From Novosphingobium hassiacum (GTDB taxonomy: Bacteria > Pseudomonadota > Alphaproteobacteria > Sphingomonadales > Sphingomonadaceae), in assembly GCF_014196055.1 (NCBI RefSeq), contig NZ_JACICY010000003.1, positions 248,001 to 312,000 on the forward strand: DNA of 64,000 nt, written 5' to 3'. This document shows, in pieces, positions 18,382 to 30,081 of the stretch. Position numbers and translations under genes: made by a program. The notes beneath the pieces were generated by a model that saw only the letters and a program-made list of their open reading frames with translations, did not search any database and was not told the DNA's origin. Positions within the stretch are counted from its first letter, which is position 1. Each line of letters starts with the position of its first letter.

Positions 18382-19506
18382 TCAGTGGTTAAAGTAATCA
18401 CGGCGAAAACCGGAAGCGAAGTCGGTAAACTTTCCGTCGGCAATCGCCGCGCGCATTCCGGCCATCAGCTGCTGGTAGAACCACAGGTTGTGCTCGGTCA
18501 GGAGCATCGCGCCGAGCATCTCGCCGGATTTGTGCAGGTGATTGAGATAGGCCCGGCTGTATTTCGTGCAGACAGGGCACGGGCAACGCTCGTCCAACGG
18601 CCCGGTGTCTTCGGCATGACGCGCGTTGCGCAGGTTCAGCGGGCCGTTCCACGTGAACGCCTGCCCGTTGCGACCCGACCGCGTCGGCAACACGCAGTCG
18701 AACATGTCGACCCCGCGCTCGACCGCTCCCACCAGATCGTCGGGCTTGCCAACGCCCATCAGGTAACGCGGACGATCAGCGGGCAACTGTCCCGGCGCAA
18801 AGTCCAGTGTGGCGAACATCGCCTCCTGCCCCTCACCCACCGCAAGCCCGCCGATCGCATAGCCATCGAACCCGATGTCGGCCAGGGCATCGGCGCTGGC
18901 CTTGCGCAGGCCTTCGTCCAGCGCGCCCTGCTGGATACCGAACAGCGCCGACCGCGCGGCATGGTCGCCGCCTGCATCGAACGCATCGCGGCTGCGCCTG
19001 GCCCAGCGCATCGACATCTCCATCGATTTCTCGATCGCATCGCGCGGCTGGTCGGCGCGCGGGCATTCGTCGAAGCACATTACGATATCCGAGCCCAGCA
19101 ACCGCTGGATTTCCATCGACCGTTCAGGGCTGAGCATATGCCGCGATCCGTCGAGATGGCTGGCGAAGGTCACCCCTTCCTCGGTGATCTTGCGCAAGTC
19201 CGACAGGCTCATCACCTGATAGCCCCCACTGTCGGTCAGGATCGGGCGGTCCCAGCCCATGAACTTGTGCAAGCCCCCTAGCCGCGCCACGCGTTCCGCG
19301 CCGGGCCGCAGCATCAGGTGATAGGTATTGCCCAGAATGATGTCAGCGCCTGCAGCGCGAACGTCCTCGACTTTCATCGCCTTTACCGTTGCAGCGGTGC
19401 CCACCGGCATGAACGCAGGCGTACGGATTTCCCCTCGCTCCATCCGGATCGTGCCGGTGCGGGCCTTGCCGTCGGTTGCGTGAATATCGAAGGCGAAGCG
19501 GGTCAT
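18382..19506 (-). CDS. tgt: Queuine/preQ1 tRNA-guanine transglycosylase
   Basis: Tgt exchanges guanine 34 of GUN-anticodon tRNAs for preQ1. The 374-residue protein begins [18 protein letters not shown]. It has [12 protein letters not shown] with the substrate-binding aspartate, GGLAVGEG, the nucleophile region [17 protein letters not shown], and the zinc site [17 protein letters not shown]. An in-frame upstream ATG at 19548 adds residues without family similarity. queA, the next step in queuosine synthesis, lies 0.8 kb away on the same strand with a permease gene between. Confidence 0.97.
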   Translation of the reverse strand: MTRFAFDIHATDGKARTGTIRMERGEIRTPAFMPVGTAATVKAMKVEDVRAAGADIILGNTYHLMLRPGAERVARLGGLHKFMGWDRPILTDSGGYQVMSLSDLRKITEEGVTFASHLDGSRHMLSPERSMEIQRLLGSDIVMCFDECPRADQPRDAIEKSMEMSMRWARRSRDAFDAGGDHAARSALFGIQQGALDEGLRKASADALADIGFDGYAIGGLAVGEGQEAMFATLDFAPGQLPADRPRYLMGVGKPDDLVGAVERGVDMFDCVLPTRSGRNGQAFTWNGPLNLRNARHAEDTGPLDERCPCPVCTKYSRAYLNHLHKSGEMLGAMLLTEHNLWFYQQLMAGMRAAIADGKFTDFASGFRRDYFNH

Positions 19507-19564
19507 TGCATCTGCTCGGCAAAAAGAGTTTGCGGCCCTTAGGCGCATTCGCCAAGGCGCGCAA

Positions 19565-20335
19565 ATGCTTGACCCGGTGCAACTCGATCTGTGGCTTTAC
19601 CCGGCGCTCACCTTGGTGGCGGCACTGACCGGGGTGGTAGATGCGATCGCGGGCGGCGGCGGGTTGCTGATGATGCCGATACTGTTGACGACCGGCCTGC
19701 CCCCGCACGTCGTGCTCGGTACCAACAAGATTCAGTCGAGCTTTGGCACTGGCATGGCAGCTTGGCGCTATCATCGCGCAGGCCTGTTCAGCTTCCGCCA
19801 GAGCGCGCCGACTGCCATCGTCGTTTTCATGGGCGCTCTGGCGGGGTCCCTCACGATCCAGCAGATCAGCGCCGACGCTCTGAAACTGGTCGTGCCGGTC
19901 CTGTTGATCGGCGTTGCGCTCTACACCATCTTTTCCCCCAGCATGAGCGACGCCGAACGCCATGGGCACCTCGGCGAACGTGGTTATATGCCGGTGGGGG
20001 CAAGTATCGGATTTTACGATGGGTTCTTCGGGCCTGGTGCAGGCCAATTCTTTGCGACAACCCTTGTCGCCCTGCGCGGCCTCGGCCTGACCCGCGCCAC
20101 GGGACTCACCAAATTCATCAATGTCAGCAGCAACATCGCCAGCGTCATCGTGTTCACTATCGGCGGGCAGGCTATGTGGGTGTTAGGCTTGTGCATGGGC
20201 GCGGGCGCCATGACCGGCGCGTGGATAGGCTCACACTATGCCACGCGTTTCGGAGCGCGACTTATCCGCCCGCTTCTCGTGACTTGCAGCATCGGCCTGA
20301 CCGCGCGCCTGATCTGGGGCTGGTTCGCTGGCTAA
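19565..20335 (+). CDS. TSUP-family (TauE/SafE-like) membrane permease
   Basis: A 256-residue inner-membrane protein of the TSUP family, whose members export or import sulfite, sulfonates and other organic anions. Two related halves each start with a glycine-rich segment: [18 protein letters not shown] near residue 25, and [20 protein letters not shown] near 145. About eight hydrophobic helices are visible. The substrate cannot be told from sequence. It is divergent from tgt and overlaps the convergent queA end by 4 bases. Confidence 0.92.
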   Translation: MLDPVQLDLWLYPALTLVAALTGVVDAIAGGGGLLMMPILLTTGLPPHVVLGTNKIQSSFGTGMAAWRYHRAGLFSFRQSAPTAIVVFMGALAGSLTIQQISADALKLVVPVLLIGVALYTIFSPSMSDAERHGHLGERGYMPVGASIGFYDGFFGPGAGQFFATTLVALRGLGLTRATGLTKFINVSSNIASVIVFTIGGQAMWVLGLCMGAGAMTGAWIGSHYATRFGARLIRPLLVTCSIGLTARLIWGWFAG

Positions 20336-21360
20336 GGCAGCAACAGGCTGGAATCGCCATAACTGTAGAAGCGATACCCGTTCGCTATCGCGTGCCCATA
20401 AGCTGCCTGCATCCGCTCAAGCCCCATCAGCGCGCTGACCAGCATGAACAGCGTCGATTTGGGCAGGTGGAAATTGGTCATCAGCCCGTCGATCGCGCGG
20501 AACTTGTAGCCGGGCGTAATGAAGATCGCGGTGTCGCCTTCGAACGGGCGAATGACGCCGTCTGCACCCGTCGCGCTTTCAAGCAAGCGCAAGCTGGTCG
20601 TACCGACCGCGATCACCCGGTTGCCGCCAGCCCGCACCGCATTCAGGCGATCGGCGGTCTCGGCATCGATACGCCCCCATTCGGCGTGCATTGCATGATC
20701 GGTCGTGTCGTCCGCCTTGACCGGCAAAAACGTACCCGCGCCGACATGCAACGTCAGCGTCTCGGACTTCACTCCGCGTCCAGCCAGCGCCTCGATCAAT
20801 TCTGGCGTGAAGTGCAGCGCGGCTGTCGGGGCGGCCACCGCACCATCCTTGGACGCGAACATCGTCTGGTAATCTGTGCGGTCCTGCTCATCGGTCGGAC
20901 GCTTGCCCGCGATGTACGGCGGCAGCGGCATCCGCCCCGCGCGTTCCAGAAGCACTTCGACCGGCTCGTCCCCGGGAAACATCAGCGTCCAGCTTCCGTC
21001 GGCATGCCTTGTCTCGGCGATCCCGGTCACGCCCGCGCCAAATTCGATCACGTTGCCTTCACCCAATCGCTTGGCATTGCGCACGAACGCCTGCCAGCGG
21101 CGCAAATCCACGCGCTTGTGCAGGGTCGCCCCGATCCGCGCCTCGCCCCTTGTACCCTCGAGCTGTGCCGGGATTACCCGCGTATCGTTGAAAACCAGCA
21201 CATCGCCGGGCTCAAGCAGCGACGGCAAGTCGCGCACGCTCAAATCCCGAAACACACCCTCACGCCCCACGCCCAGCAAGCGCGCAGAATCGCGCGGCTT
21301 TGCCGGACGCAAAGCGATGTGTTCAGGTGGCAGCTCGAAATCAAACAGGTCAACGCGCAT
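20332..21360 (-). CDS. queA: S-adenosylmethionine:tRNA ribosyltransferase-isomerase
   Basis: QueA transfers the ribosyl part of SAM to preQ1-tRNA, making epoxyqueuosine. The 342-residue protein starts [20 protein letters not shown] and has the family blocks [34 protein letters not shown] and [19 protein letters not shown]. Length is normal. The ATG at 21360 lies 27 bases after the cyclophilin gene, so it is likely the last gene of an xseB-ispA-coaD-ppi-queA run. Confidence 0.97.
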   Translation of the reverse strand: MRVDLFDFELPPEHIALRPAKPRDSARLLGVGREGVFRDLSVRDLPSLLEPGDVLVFNDTRVIPAQLEGTRGEARIGATLHKRVDLRRWQAFVRNAKRLGEGNVIEFGAGVTGIAETRHADGSWTLMFPGDEPVEVLLERAGRMPLPPYIAGKRPTDEQDRTDYQTMFASKDGAVAAPTAALHFTPELIEALAGRGVKSETLTLHVGAGTFLPVKADDTTDHAMHAEWGRIDAETADRLNAVRAGGNRVIAVGTTSLRLLESATGADGVIRPFEGDTAIFITPGYKFRAIDGLMTNFHLPKSTLFMLVSALMGLERMQAAYGHAIANGYRFYSYGDSSLLLP

Positions 21361-21386
21361 CGGCGCGCCCTAGCCGCAATCTCGGA

Positions 21387-22064
21387 TCAGTTCGACTGCG
21401 AATTGCTCAGCATGTCGGCCGTGATCTTTGGCGCATCCGTCGTCGCCGATGGTGCAGGCGGAGCCTTGTTATCCGAAGCAATCGAGGCCTGGGCAACCTT
21501 GGTCGGGTTCGCAGGCGGCTCGCCCCGGACAATCGCATCGACATAGTCCATGCCTGCGATCACGCGACCGAAGTTGGTGTATTTGTGGTCGAGCGCAAAG
21601 CGCGGATAGAACACGATGAAGAACTGGCTGTTGGCCGTGTTCGGCTCATTCGTGCGCGCCATCGACACCGAACCGCGTACGTGCGGGATCGCGTTGAATT
21701 CAGCGGTCAGGTCTGGCAGCGTCGAGCCGCTCTGCCCGGTCCCGGTCGGATCGCCGGTCTGCGCCATGAAACCATCGATCACGCGGTGAAAGATTACCCC
21801 GTTGTAAAATCCCTGCCGCGCCAGCGTCTTGATCCGCTCGACATGGTTGGGCGCCCATTCCGGCATCAACCGGATCAGCACGCGTCCGCCGTTCGACAGA
21901 TCCAGCACCAGGATGTTCTCGCGGTCAACGGTCGGATCTGCATTTACCGCGTAAGTCAAAGGTTTGGCTTCAACTGCCGGTGCGGCTGCCTTGTCTTGCG
22001 CCAATGCGGGTGAAGCGATCAGAGCTGCGCCAAGCGCGAAAGCGGTAAGAATGCGCGAAACCAT
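21387..22064 (-). CDS. Exported cyclophilin-type peptidyl-prolyl isomerase
   Basis: A 225-residue cyclophilin with a signal peptide (MVSRILTAFALGAALIASPA, cleavage after ALA), so probably a periplasmic folding helper. The catalytic core shows GVIFHRVIDGFMAQTGDPTG, SVSMARTNEPNTANSQFFIV and NFGRVIAGMDYVDAI. The active-site arginine in FHRV is present. The C-terminal tail is rich in Ala, Pro and Asn and looks disordered. Confidence 0.94.
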   Translation of the reverse strand: MVSRILTAFALGAALIASPALAQDKAAAPAVEAKPLTYAVNADPTVDRENILVLDLSNGGRVLIRLMPEWAPNHVERIKTLARQGFYNGVIFHRVIDGFMAQTGDPTGTGQSGSTLPDLTAEFNAIPHVRGSVSMARTNEPNTANSQFFIVFYPRFALDHKYTNFGRVIAGMDYVDAIVRGEPPANPTKVAQASIASDNKAPPAPSATTDAPKITADMLSNSQSN

Positions 22065-22144
22065 GGGACAGTCGAACTCCGAATAAACCTGCAGCGCGGA
22101 TAGGCGTCTCGCGCTGTCGCTGCAATGAACGATTACGATCCGGT

Positions 22145-22657
22145 TCAGTAGTCGCCCAGTCGGCCCATTTTCTCGACCCGCGCGACGATCTCGTCGCGGA
22201 CTGTCGGGGTCACGAAGTCGGAAACGTCACCGCCGAACAGCGCGATTTCCTTGACCAGCTTCGACGCGATCGGCTGCAGGCAGACGTCCGCCATCAGGAA
22301 CACGGTTTCGATCTCGGCATCGAGTTGCTGATTCATGCCCGCCATCTGGTATTCGTACTCGAAATCCGCGACCGCGCGCAGGCCGCGGACGATCACGCTG
22401 GCTCCCTGCGCCCGCGCGAACTTCATCAGCAGCGCGTTGAAACCCACGACCTCGACGTTGGCGATGCCCTGCAGATCGATTTCCCGCAGCACGCTGGCCA
22501 TGCGTTCTTCAGTCGTGAACATAGGGTTCTTCGAAGGATTCGTCGTCACTCCGATGATCAGCCGATCAACCAGCTTCGCGCCGCGCCGGATGATATCCAG
22601 GTGTCCCAGAGTGATCGGGTCGAATGTCCCGGGATAAACCCCCACACGGTCTGCCAT
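22145..22657 (-). CDS. coaD: Phosphopantetheine adenylyltransferase
   Basis: CoaD catalyses the penultimate step of coenzyme A synthesis. The 170-residue protein begins MADRVGVYPGTFDPITLGH, with the T/HxGH nucleotide-binding motif. It has GLRAVADFEYEYQMAGMNQQL and a C-terminal phosphate-binding stretch ending SDFVTPTVRDEIVARV. Its ATG overlaps the ispA TGA by one base (TGATG). Confidence 0.97.
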   Translation of the reverse strand: MADRVGVYPGTFDPITLGHLDIIRRGAKLVDRLIIGVTTNPSKNPMFTTEERMASVLREIDLQGIANVEVVGFNALLMKFARAQGASVIVRGLRAVADFEYEYQMAGMNQQLDAEIETVFLMADVCLQPIASKLVKEIALFGGDVSDFVTPTVRDEIVARVEKMGRLGDY

Positions 22658-23556
22658 CAGTGGTCCCTCTCGACAATAAAGCGCGCCAGTTCGCGCAGCA
22701 GATCCGCCTCGGGACCATAGCTGGCCAGCAATTCGATCGCCTGCTCCACCAGTCGTCGCGCCTGTTCGCGCGCGCGCTCTGGGCCGAGCAGCGAAAGAAA
22801 GGTCTGCTTGCCCTGATCGGCGTCCTTGCGCAGCGCCTTTCCAGCCTCGGCCTCGTCACCTTCAAGATCGAGCAGATCATCCGCAATCTGGAAAGCCAGC
22901 CCGATGTCGCGGGCATAGCCGCGCAAGTGCGAGCGTCCCTCGATCGGCGCGTGCCCCAGGATCGCGCCCATCTCTACCGCCGCGCCCAGCAGGGCGCCGG
23001 TCTTGAGCTGCTGCAACCGGGTGACCGTAGGCAGGTCGAAGCTCGACGTTTCGGCGACGATGTCCATCATCTGCCCGCCGCACATGCCGTTCATCCCGCT
23101 CGATGTCGCCAGCGTGCGGATCAGTTCGATGCGCACGAACGGATCGCCGCTGGTGGCGGGATCGGACAGTAGCTCGAACGCAAAGTCATGCAACGCATCG
23201 CCTGCCAGCACGGCCGCTGCCTCGTCGAACGCCACATGCAAGGTCGGCTTGCCATGGCGCAACGCGTCATTGTCCATGCACGGCAGATCATCGTGGATCA
23301 GCGAATAGACGTGAACTGCCTCGATCGCGGTTCCGACGCGTACCGCCGCTTCGCGCGATACGCCGAACAGCGCGGCTGTCGCGCAGACGAGCAACGGCCT
23401 GATCCGCTTGCCCCCCCCGATCGTGGCATAGCGCATCGCCTCGACCAGCCGGTCGCGCGGATCGCCCGGGATCGGCAGCAGCAGATCGAAGCTGTGATCG
23501 ATATCCTCGGCAATCGCCTTGAGCGCGGGCTTGAGCAGGCCGGGGGTTACGGTCAT
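22657..23556 (-). CDS. ispA: Farnesyl/polyprenyl diphosphate synthase
   Basis: Chain-elongating prenyltransferase making C15 isoprenoid precursors for ubiquinone, hopanoids and carotenoids. The product of about 299 residues has the first aspartate-rich motif LIHDDLPCMDND, GGKRIRPLL near the start and the second aspartate motif FQIADDLLDLEGD. The ATG at 23556 is preferred. A TTG at 23571, overlapping the xseB stop, would add five residues. Chain length (farnesyl rather than geranyl) is inferred from family position and the xseB-ispA linkage. Confidence 0.93.
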   Translation of the reverse strand: MTVTPGLLKPALKAIAEDIDHSFDLLLPIPGDPRDRLVEAMRYATIGGGKRIRPLLVCATAALFGVSREAAVRVGTAIEAVHVYSLIHDDLPCMDNDALRHGKPTLHVAFDEAAAVLAGDALHDFAFELLSDPATSGDPFVRIELIRTLATSSGMNGMCGGQMMDIVAETSSFDLPTVTRLQQLKTGALLGAAVEMGAILGHAPIEGRSHLRGYARDIGLAFQIADDLLDLEGDEAEAGKALRKDADQGKQTFLSLLGPERAREQARRLVEQAIELLASYGPEADLLRELARFIVERDH

Positions 23557-23567
23557 CTGGTGAACGC

Positions 23568-23819
23568 TCAACCCGAAGTTTCGTCGAATGGACGCAAGGC
23601 TTGCGGCTTGCCGTCACGATCCGCGACAATCGCCTCGATCCGCGCCTGCGCCGCGTCGAGCCGCGCCTGGCAATGCGCGCGCAACTTGTCGCCCTTGGCG
23701 TAGAGCTCGATCGATTCATCGAGCGGCGCTTCACCACTTTCCAACCGCCTCACGACGGATTCCAGTTCCTTGAGCGCCTCTTCGAAGCTGAGGTTCGCAT
23801 TGTCCGGTATGGTTCCCAT
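23568..23819 (-). CDS. xseB: Exodeoxyribonuclease VII small subunit
   Basis: An 83-residue protein, MGTIPDNANLSFEEALKELE onwards, with the XseB signature SFEEALKELESVVRRLESGE, LDESIELYAKGDKL and CQARLDAAQARIE. It forms the small coiled-coil subunit of ExoVII with XseA, which is not in this window. Reading further upstream in the same frame gives no family similarity. First gene of the run leading to ispA and coaD. Confidence 0.95.
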   Translation of the reverse strand: MGTIPDNANLSFEEALKELESVVRRLESGEAPLDESIELYAKGDKLRAHCQARLDAAQARIEAIVADRDGKPQALRPFDETSG

Positions 23820-23894
23820 CGGGGCAGCATTGACGGCGCACAGGTGTCGGGTCAAGCTTCGATGACAAGATGCCCGCGGAGGTCGTGAAACGCC

Positions 23895-24293
23895 ATGCAG
23901 TACCTCATCGCCTATGTCGCAGCCGCCGTCGTTTTCGGTGCACTCGACGCGGTGTGGCTCGGCTGGGCGGGGACCCGGCTCTACCGCCCCGCGCTCGGCA
24001 GCCTGCTCGCGCCCGCCTTCCGCACCGGCCCGGCGCTGGTGTTCTACGTGCTCTACATCGCCGGAATGGTGTGGTTCGCGGTTCGCCCTGGTCTTGCCAG
24101 CGGCCTCGGCGCCGCCGCGCTCAACGGCGCGCTGCTGGGCGCGATGTGCTACATGACCTATGATCTGACCAGCCAGGCCGTGCTGGCACGCTGGCCGGTC
24201 CATCTGACGATCATCGACGTCGTCTGGGGCACGTTCGCCACCGCCGTCGCTGCCACCGCGGCCACATGGATCGCCATCAGATTCGCAGGTTAG
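23895..24293 (+). CDS. DUF2177 family membrane protein
   Basis: A 132-residue integral membrane protein with four hydrophobic helices. Features matching DUF2177 are an acidic residue in the first helix (VVFGALDAVWLGW), then LNGALLGAMCYMTYDLTSQA and the final TIIDVVWGTFATAVA. Function is unknown in this family. Divergent from xseB; purL starts 39 bases after its stop, so they may be co-transcribed. Confidence 0.88.
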   Translation: MQYLIAYVAAAVVFGALDAVWLGWAGTRLYRPALGSLLAPAFRTGPALVFYVLYIAGMVWFAVRPGLASGLGAAALNGALLGAMCYMTYDLTSQAVLARWPVHLTIIDVVWGTFATAVAATAATWIAIRFAG

Positions 24294-24332
24294 CACTAGC
24301 CTCTTTCGCCGCCCCTCGCTAAGGCGCGGCGC

Positions 24333-26488
<2,156 letters not shown>

Positions 26489-26492
<4 letters not shown>

Positions 26493-27232
26493 CCCACGGG
26501 TCCATCCGCGTCGGCATCGGCGGGTGGACGTACGAGCCCTGGCGCGGCCTGTTCTATCCTGAAGGTCTGCCGCAAAAGCGTGAACTCGAATACGCCGCCA
26601 GCAAGCTCACCTGCATCGAAATCAACGCGACTTACTACGGCCGCCAGAAGCGCCAGAGCTTCGCCAACTGGGCGGCAGCCGCGCCCGATGGATTCATCTT
26701 CAGCCTCAAGGCTTCACGCTACACCACCCAGCGCAAGGTGCTGGCCGACGGTGCGGACTCGGTCACCAAGTTCCTCGAACAAGGCTTCACCGAGCTCGGC
26801 GACAAGCTCGGCCCGGTCCTCTGGCAGTTCCGCGACGGCAAGAAATTCGACCGCGACGACTTTGCCCGGTTCCTGGATCTGATCCCCGACAAGCAGGATG
26901 GTGCGCCCCTGCGCCACGCCATCGAAGTGCGCGACGAAACCTTCCGCGACACCGCGTTCCTCGACCTCTGCCGCGCCCGCAACTTCGCGGTCGTGTTCGC
27001 CGACAGCGCCGAGTTTCCGCAAATCGACGAACAGACCGCCGACTTCACCTACGCCCGCCTGCAGCGGTCCAGCGACAAGCCAAAGACAGGCTACGCCAAG
27101 CCCGCCATCGCCGACTGGGCCAAGCGCGCGCACGATTGGTCACGCGGCAACCGCGACGTCTTCATGTTGTTCATATCAGGCGCGAAGCACCGCAACCCGG
27201 CAGCCGCGCAGGCGCTGATCGAGACGCTATAA
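26489..27232 (+). CDS. DUF72 domain-containing protein
   Basis: A 247-residue protein of the DUF72 (YecE-like) family, a TIM-barrel fold of unknown biochemical role. Signatures are [51 protein letters not shown] and GPVLWQF. The ATG at 26489 overlaps the purL stop by 4 bases and is preferred to an in-frame ATG at 26477 inside purL. The end abuts the convergent coq4 gene. Confidence 0.92.
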
Positions 27233-28045
27233 TCAGGCCGCCAGCTTGGCGTTCTTGCCCAGCAGATCGTACGGATCGACGCCGATCGCGCGCCAGATTG
27301 CATGCGCCTGATGATAGTGCACCGCAGGCGTGATGTTCAGCCGACGCCGGACCTCCTCAAGCGGCAAGGGCAGCAGTTCGGTGATCGACTGCTCGCACAG
27401 GCGCGGGCACGCCTTGCCCAGCCTCTGCCCTTCGCGCACCGCACGCAGCACCGGCGCAGACCGCCGCGTCTGCTTGTTGATGTTCAGCCCCGCCAGATAA
27501 CCGATGAACAGGTTAGCATAGCTCGGCTGCTGGCTGTAGGTAAACGCTAGGACACAAGCCTCGCCCAGCGCATCGCGGCCGTATCCGGTCAGCACATGCA
27601 GCATGTCGTGCACGTCGCGCAGACGGTTGAGGTACCAGCGGAACTGGTCGTCGAATTTCTCATGGTGGCGCGCGAACTTGTCGAACTCGTCGACCAGCCC
27701 CTGCGCCGTCAGCCCCTCGCGCTCCATGAAGTCGCAATAGGCATGCGCCAGCGATCCCTCTGGCATAAGGCGAAGCGCAGCGTGATCATCGAGGATCGCC
27801 GGTAGATAAGGCTCTTTCGCACGAATCGCCTGCCCACGTACTGAACGCAGGAACCGCTCCCCTGCCGGACGCAGGTTCCGCCACGGCAGCGATTCGAAGA
27901 TGTGAAACACCTCTTCAGTATTTTCCTTGTCCTTCAGCAGGTTCTGGAAATGATGCCAGGCCTTGGCGGGACGCAGGCGTAATACCGGGCGGCGCTCGTC
28001 ATAGATGGGCAGGTCGGCTTGCATCGCACCAGTCATCGCATTCAC
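27233..28045 (-). CDS. COQ4-family ubiquinone biosynthesis protein
   Basis: A 270-residue protein of the Coq4 family, which takes part in ubiquinone ring modification in eukaryotes and many alphaproteobacteria. The family's metal-binding HDxxH-type motif is in VHDMLHVLTGYGRDALGEA. Flanking signatures are YLNRLRD, PSYANLFIGYLAG and the C-terminal WRAIGVDPYDLLG. It is downstream of serB but has its own promoter-like sequence in the 56-base gap. Confidence 0.9.
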   Translation of the reverse strand: MNAMTGAMQADLPIYDERRPVLRLRPAKAWHHFQNLLKDKENTEEVFHIFESLPWRNLRPAGERFLRSVRGQAIRAKEPYLPAILDDHAALRLMPEGSLAHAYCDFMEREGLTAQGLVDEFDKFARHHEKFDDQFRWYLNRLRDVHDMLHVLTGYGRDALGEACVLAFTYSQQPSYANLFIGYLAGLNINKQTRRSAPVLRAVREGQRLGKACPRLCEQSITELLPLPLEEVRRRLNITPAVHYHQAHAIWRAIGVDPYDLLGKNAKLAA

Positions 28046-28075
28046 GCGTCCACTCTCCGCTGGTCTTGCACCGTA

Positions 28076-28105
28076 ATACTAACAGGTGTGTAAATAGAAC
28101 GTCAA
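28076..28105 (-). promoter_or_regulatory. Candidate promoter of the coq4-type gene
   Basis: On the minus strand TTGACG (28105-28100) is followed 18 bases later by TAGTAT (28081-28076), a good match to sigma-70 hexamers. It lies at the serB stop and 31 bases from the coq4 ATG. The intervening TTTACACACCTG is unusually AT-rich for this region. Confidence 0.5.
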
Positions 28106-28986
28106 TCCAGCACCCAGTCCTTGCGCGCAATACCCAGCAACGACAGGATCGAAGTCAGATCCCCCCGATCGATCCAGCCGTCCGCCGCTGCGCGCGCCTT
28201 CGGCTTGGCACGGTAGGCAATACCGTAGCTCGCGGCTTCGATCATCGGGATGTCGTTCGCGCCATCGCCCGTCGCAAGGCTCAGTGCCCCATCGCCGATC
28301 CGCGCGGCTTCATCGAGCAGCACCTGCTTCTTGACCGAACTGTCGACGATCCCGCCGACCAAGCCGCCGGTCAGCACGCCCTCATGCAGGCCCAAGCGGT
28401 TGCCAACGACGCGGTCGAAACCGAGCAACTCCGCCACTGGATCGGCAAACGAATGGAACCCGCCGGTCACCAACACCGTCTGGCACCCGCGCGATTTCAG
28501 AGTCGAGACCAGCGTCCGCGCACCCGCCATCGGCTGGATGCGCTCATCCAGGCACTGCTGGATCGCCGCTTCGGGCAGATCCTTCAGCAGTCCCACCCGC
28601 TCACGCAGCGCAGATTCGAAATCAAGTTCGCCCTGCATCGCGCGTTCGGTAATCGCTGCGATCCTGTCCTTCAGCCCCGCAAAATCGGCCAGTTCGTCGA
28701 TGCATTCCTGCCCGATCATCGTCGAATCCATGTCGGACACGAACAAGTTCGGCACCTCGATCAACCCTGCGCTGAGCAGGAGATCGGACTCCGGGAAACA
28801 CTGGTCAAGGATTGCGCGGATGCCTGCCGGATCGCCGTGCAGCACTTCGAGCTCAAGCACGTCGTCGCAGAAGTCCAGCATCCCTGCGCCCGCCACTTCC
28901 CAGTCGCGCGCTTCGATCATCTCCATCGCCAGCGCAAGATTGTCACCAAGCGTCTCCGGGTCTGCTATCAGCCGCGCGATGATCAA
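28102..28986 (-). CDS. serB: Phosphoserine phosphatase
   Basis: SerB dephosphorylates phosphoserine in the last step of serine synthesis. The HAD-fold core has the nucleophile motif LFVSDMDSTMIG, VLVTGGFHSFADPVAE with the conserved Thr, and LATGDGANDIPMIEAA with the metal-binding Asp. About 80 N-terminal residues form the ACT-like extension. A TTG start at 28986 (giving MIIARLIADPETLG) with AAGGA upstream is preferred; an ATG at 29073 would overlap miaA by 62 bases. The 294-residue length fits the family. Confidence 0.93.
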   Translation of the reverse strand: MIIARLIADPETLGDNLALAMEMIEARDWEVAGAGMLDFCDDVLELEVLHGDPAGIRAILDQCFPESDLLLSAGLIEVPNLFVSDMDSTMIGQECIDELADFAGLKDRIAAITERAMQGELDFESALRERVGLLKDLPEAAIQQCLDERIQPMAGARTLVSTLKSRGCQTVLVTGGFHSFADPVAELLGFDRVVGNRLGLHEGVLTGGLVGGIVDSSVKKQVLLDEAARIGDGALSLATGDGANDIPMIEAASYGIAYRAKPKARAAADGWIDRGDLTSILSLLGIARKDWVLD

Positions 28987-29011
28987 CGGAAATTCCTTCG
29001 AGAGCGAAAAC

Positions 29012-29953
29012 GTGAGTCCTTCGGCCCAGCGGCCAAGGCTCGCGCTAATCGCAGGGCCGACGGCCAGCGGCAAGAGCGATCTGGCGGTGAAACTCGCGCA
29101 ACACGTAATCGCACAGGGTCAACAAGCGGTCATCATCAACGCCGACAGCGCTCAAGTCTACGCCGATCTGCGCGTGCTCAGCGCCCGCCCCTCCGACGAG
29201 GAAATGCACGGCGTTCCCCACCTTCTGTTCGGCGCTTGGGACGGCGCACAGGCCTGCTCGGCGGCCGACTGGGCGGCAGCAGCAAAGCGCGATATCGCCG
29301 CCGCCCATGCTCGCGGCGCTCTACCGATCCTCGTCGGCGGCACCGGCCTCTATATACGCACGCTGCTCGACGGGATCGCCCCCGTGCCCGAAATCGACCC
29401 GGACATTCGCGCCGCAGTTCGCGCCATGCCGCTCGACCGCGCTTATGCCGCCCTGCAAACCGAAGACCCGGCGCGCGCCGCCCTCCTCGCCCCGGCCGAC
29501 GCGCAGCGCATCACGCGCGCGCTCGAAGTCGTGCGCTCGACCGCACACCCGCTCAGCCACTGGCAGCAGCGCTTGAGCGGCGGGATCGCAGCCAGCGTCG
29601 ATCTTGCTCCGTTGATCCTCCTGCCCGATCGCGCATGGCTCTATCGGCGCTGCGACTTGCGCTTTGAAACCATGTGGCACGGTGGCGCGCTCGCCGAGGT
29701 GGAAACGTTGCTCGCCCGCAACCTGCCGGCAGACGCGCCGGTCATGCGCGCGATCGGCGTACCCGAGATCGCCAAATACCTGCGCGGAGACCTTTCTTCA
29801 GCCGATGCCATCGCGGCAGGCCAGCAGGCCACCCGCCGCTACGCCAAACGCCAATACACCTGGAGCAACAACCAGAGCCCGAGTGGATGGCCACGCTTGA
29901 CGTACGAAAATTCCATAGAACTAGATCACGTCGTTAGTTTATTGCGCAGTTAG
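29012..29953 (+). CDS. miaA: tRNA dimethylallyltransferase
   Basis: MiaA adds an isopentenyl group to A37 of UNN-reading tRNAs. The 313-residue protein has the P-loop LIAGPTASGKSDLAVKLAQ, the catalytic region INADSAQVYADLRVLSARPS, LVGGTGLYIRTLLDGI and the C-terminal RYAKRQYTWSNN. The start is taken as the GTG at 29012, because no ATG lies between it and the divergent serB start. Only 25 bases separate the two starts. Confidence 0.95.
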   Translation: MSPSAQRPRLALIAGPTASGKSDLAVKLAQHVIAQGQQAVIINADSAQVYADLRVLSARPSDEEMHGVPHLLFGAWDGAQACSAADWAAAAKRDIAAAHARGALPILVGGTGLYIRTLLDGIAPVPEIDPDIRAAVRAMPLDRAYAALQTEDPARAALLAPADAQRITRALEVVRSTAHPLSHWQQRLSGGIAASVDLAPLILLPDRAWLYRRCDLRFETMWHGGALAEVETLLARNLPADAPVMRAIGVPEIAKYLRGDLSSADAIAAGQQATRRYAKRQYTWSNNQSPSGWPRLTYENSIELDHVVSLLRS

Positions 29954-29956
29954 CCG

Positions 29957-29985
29957 TTGACATGGTGTTTTATGTCAAGTAGCAG
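29957..29985 (+). promoter_or_regulatory. Candidate ilvB promoter
   Basis: A perfect -35 hexamer TTGACA (29957-29962) is followed after 17 bases by TAGCAG (29980-29985), a modest -10. Transcription would start near 29992 and run through the hairpin at 30042 before reaching ilvB at 30151. Confidence 0.45.
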
Positions 29986-30041
29986 GCTATCGATTGCCTG
30001 ACAGGTGCCCTGCATCTGTTGCGCACCCGAAAGTGAGAGAT

Positions 30042-30081
30042 GGCCCGGCGCAGCCAGCCTGCACCGGGCCGAGAATTTTTT
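30042..30081 (+). terminator. Terminator hairpin in the ilvB leader (possible attenuator)
   Basis: GGCCCGG, one mismatch, GCAG, loop CCAGC, CTGC, mismatch, CCGGGCC form an 11-pair stem at 30042-30070, followed by GAGAATTTTTTG. This is a strong intrinsic terminator. It lies 88 bases after miaA but downstream of a TTGACA element and 70 bases before ilvB. It could end miaA transcription, attenuate ilvB, or both. A second hairpin (CGGCT 30102-30106 with AGCCG 30117-30121) follows. I found no convincing Ile/Leu/Val-rich leader peptide here. Confidence 0.7.

Noticed and set aside
29961-29981. Six-codon ORF MVFYVK as an ilvB leader peptide
   Set aside because: It overlaps the presumed promoter, so it would lie upstream of the transcription start, and has only two Val codons.
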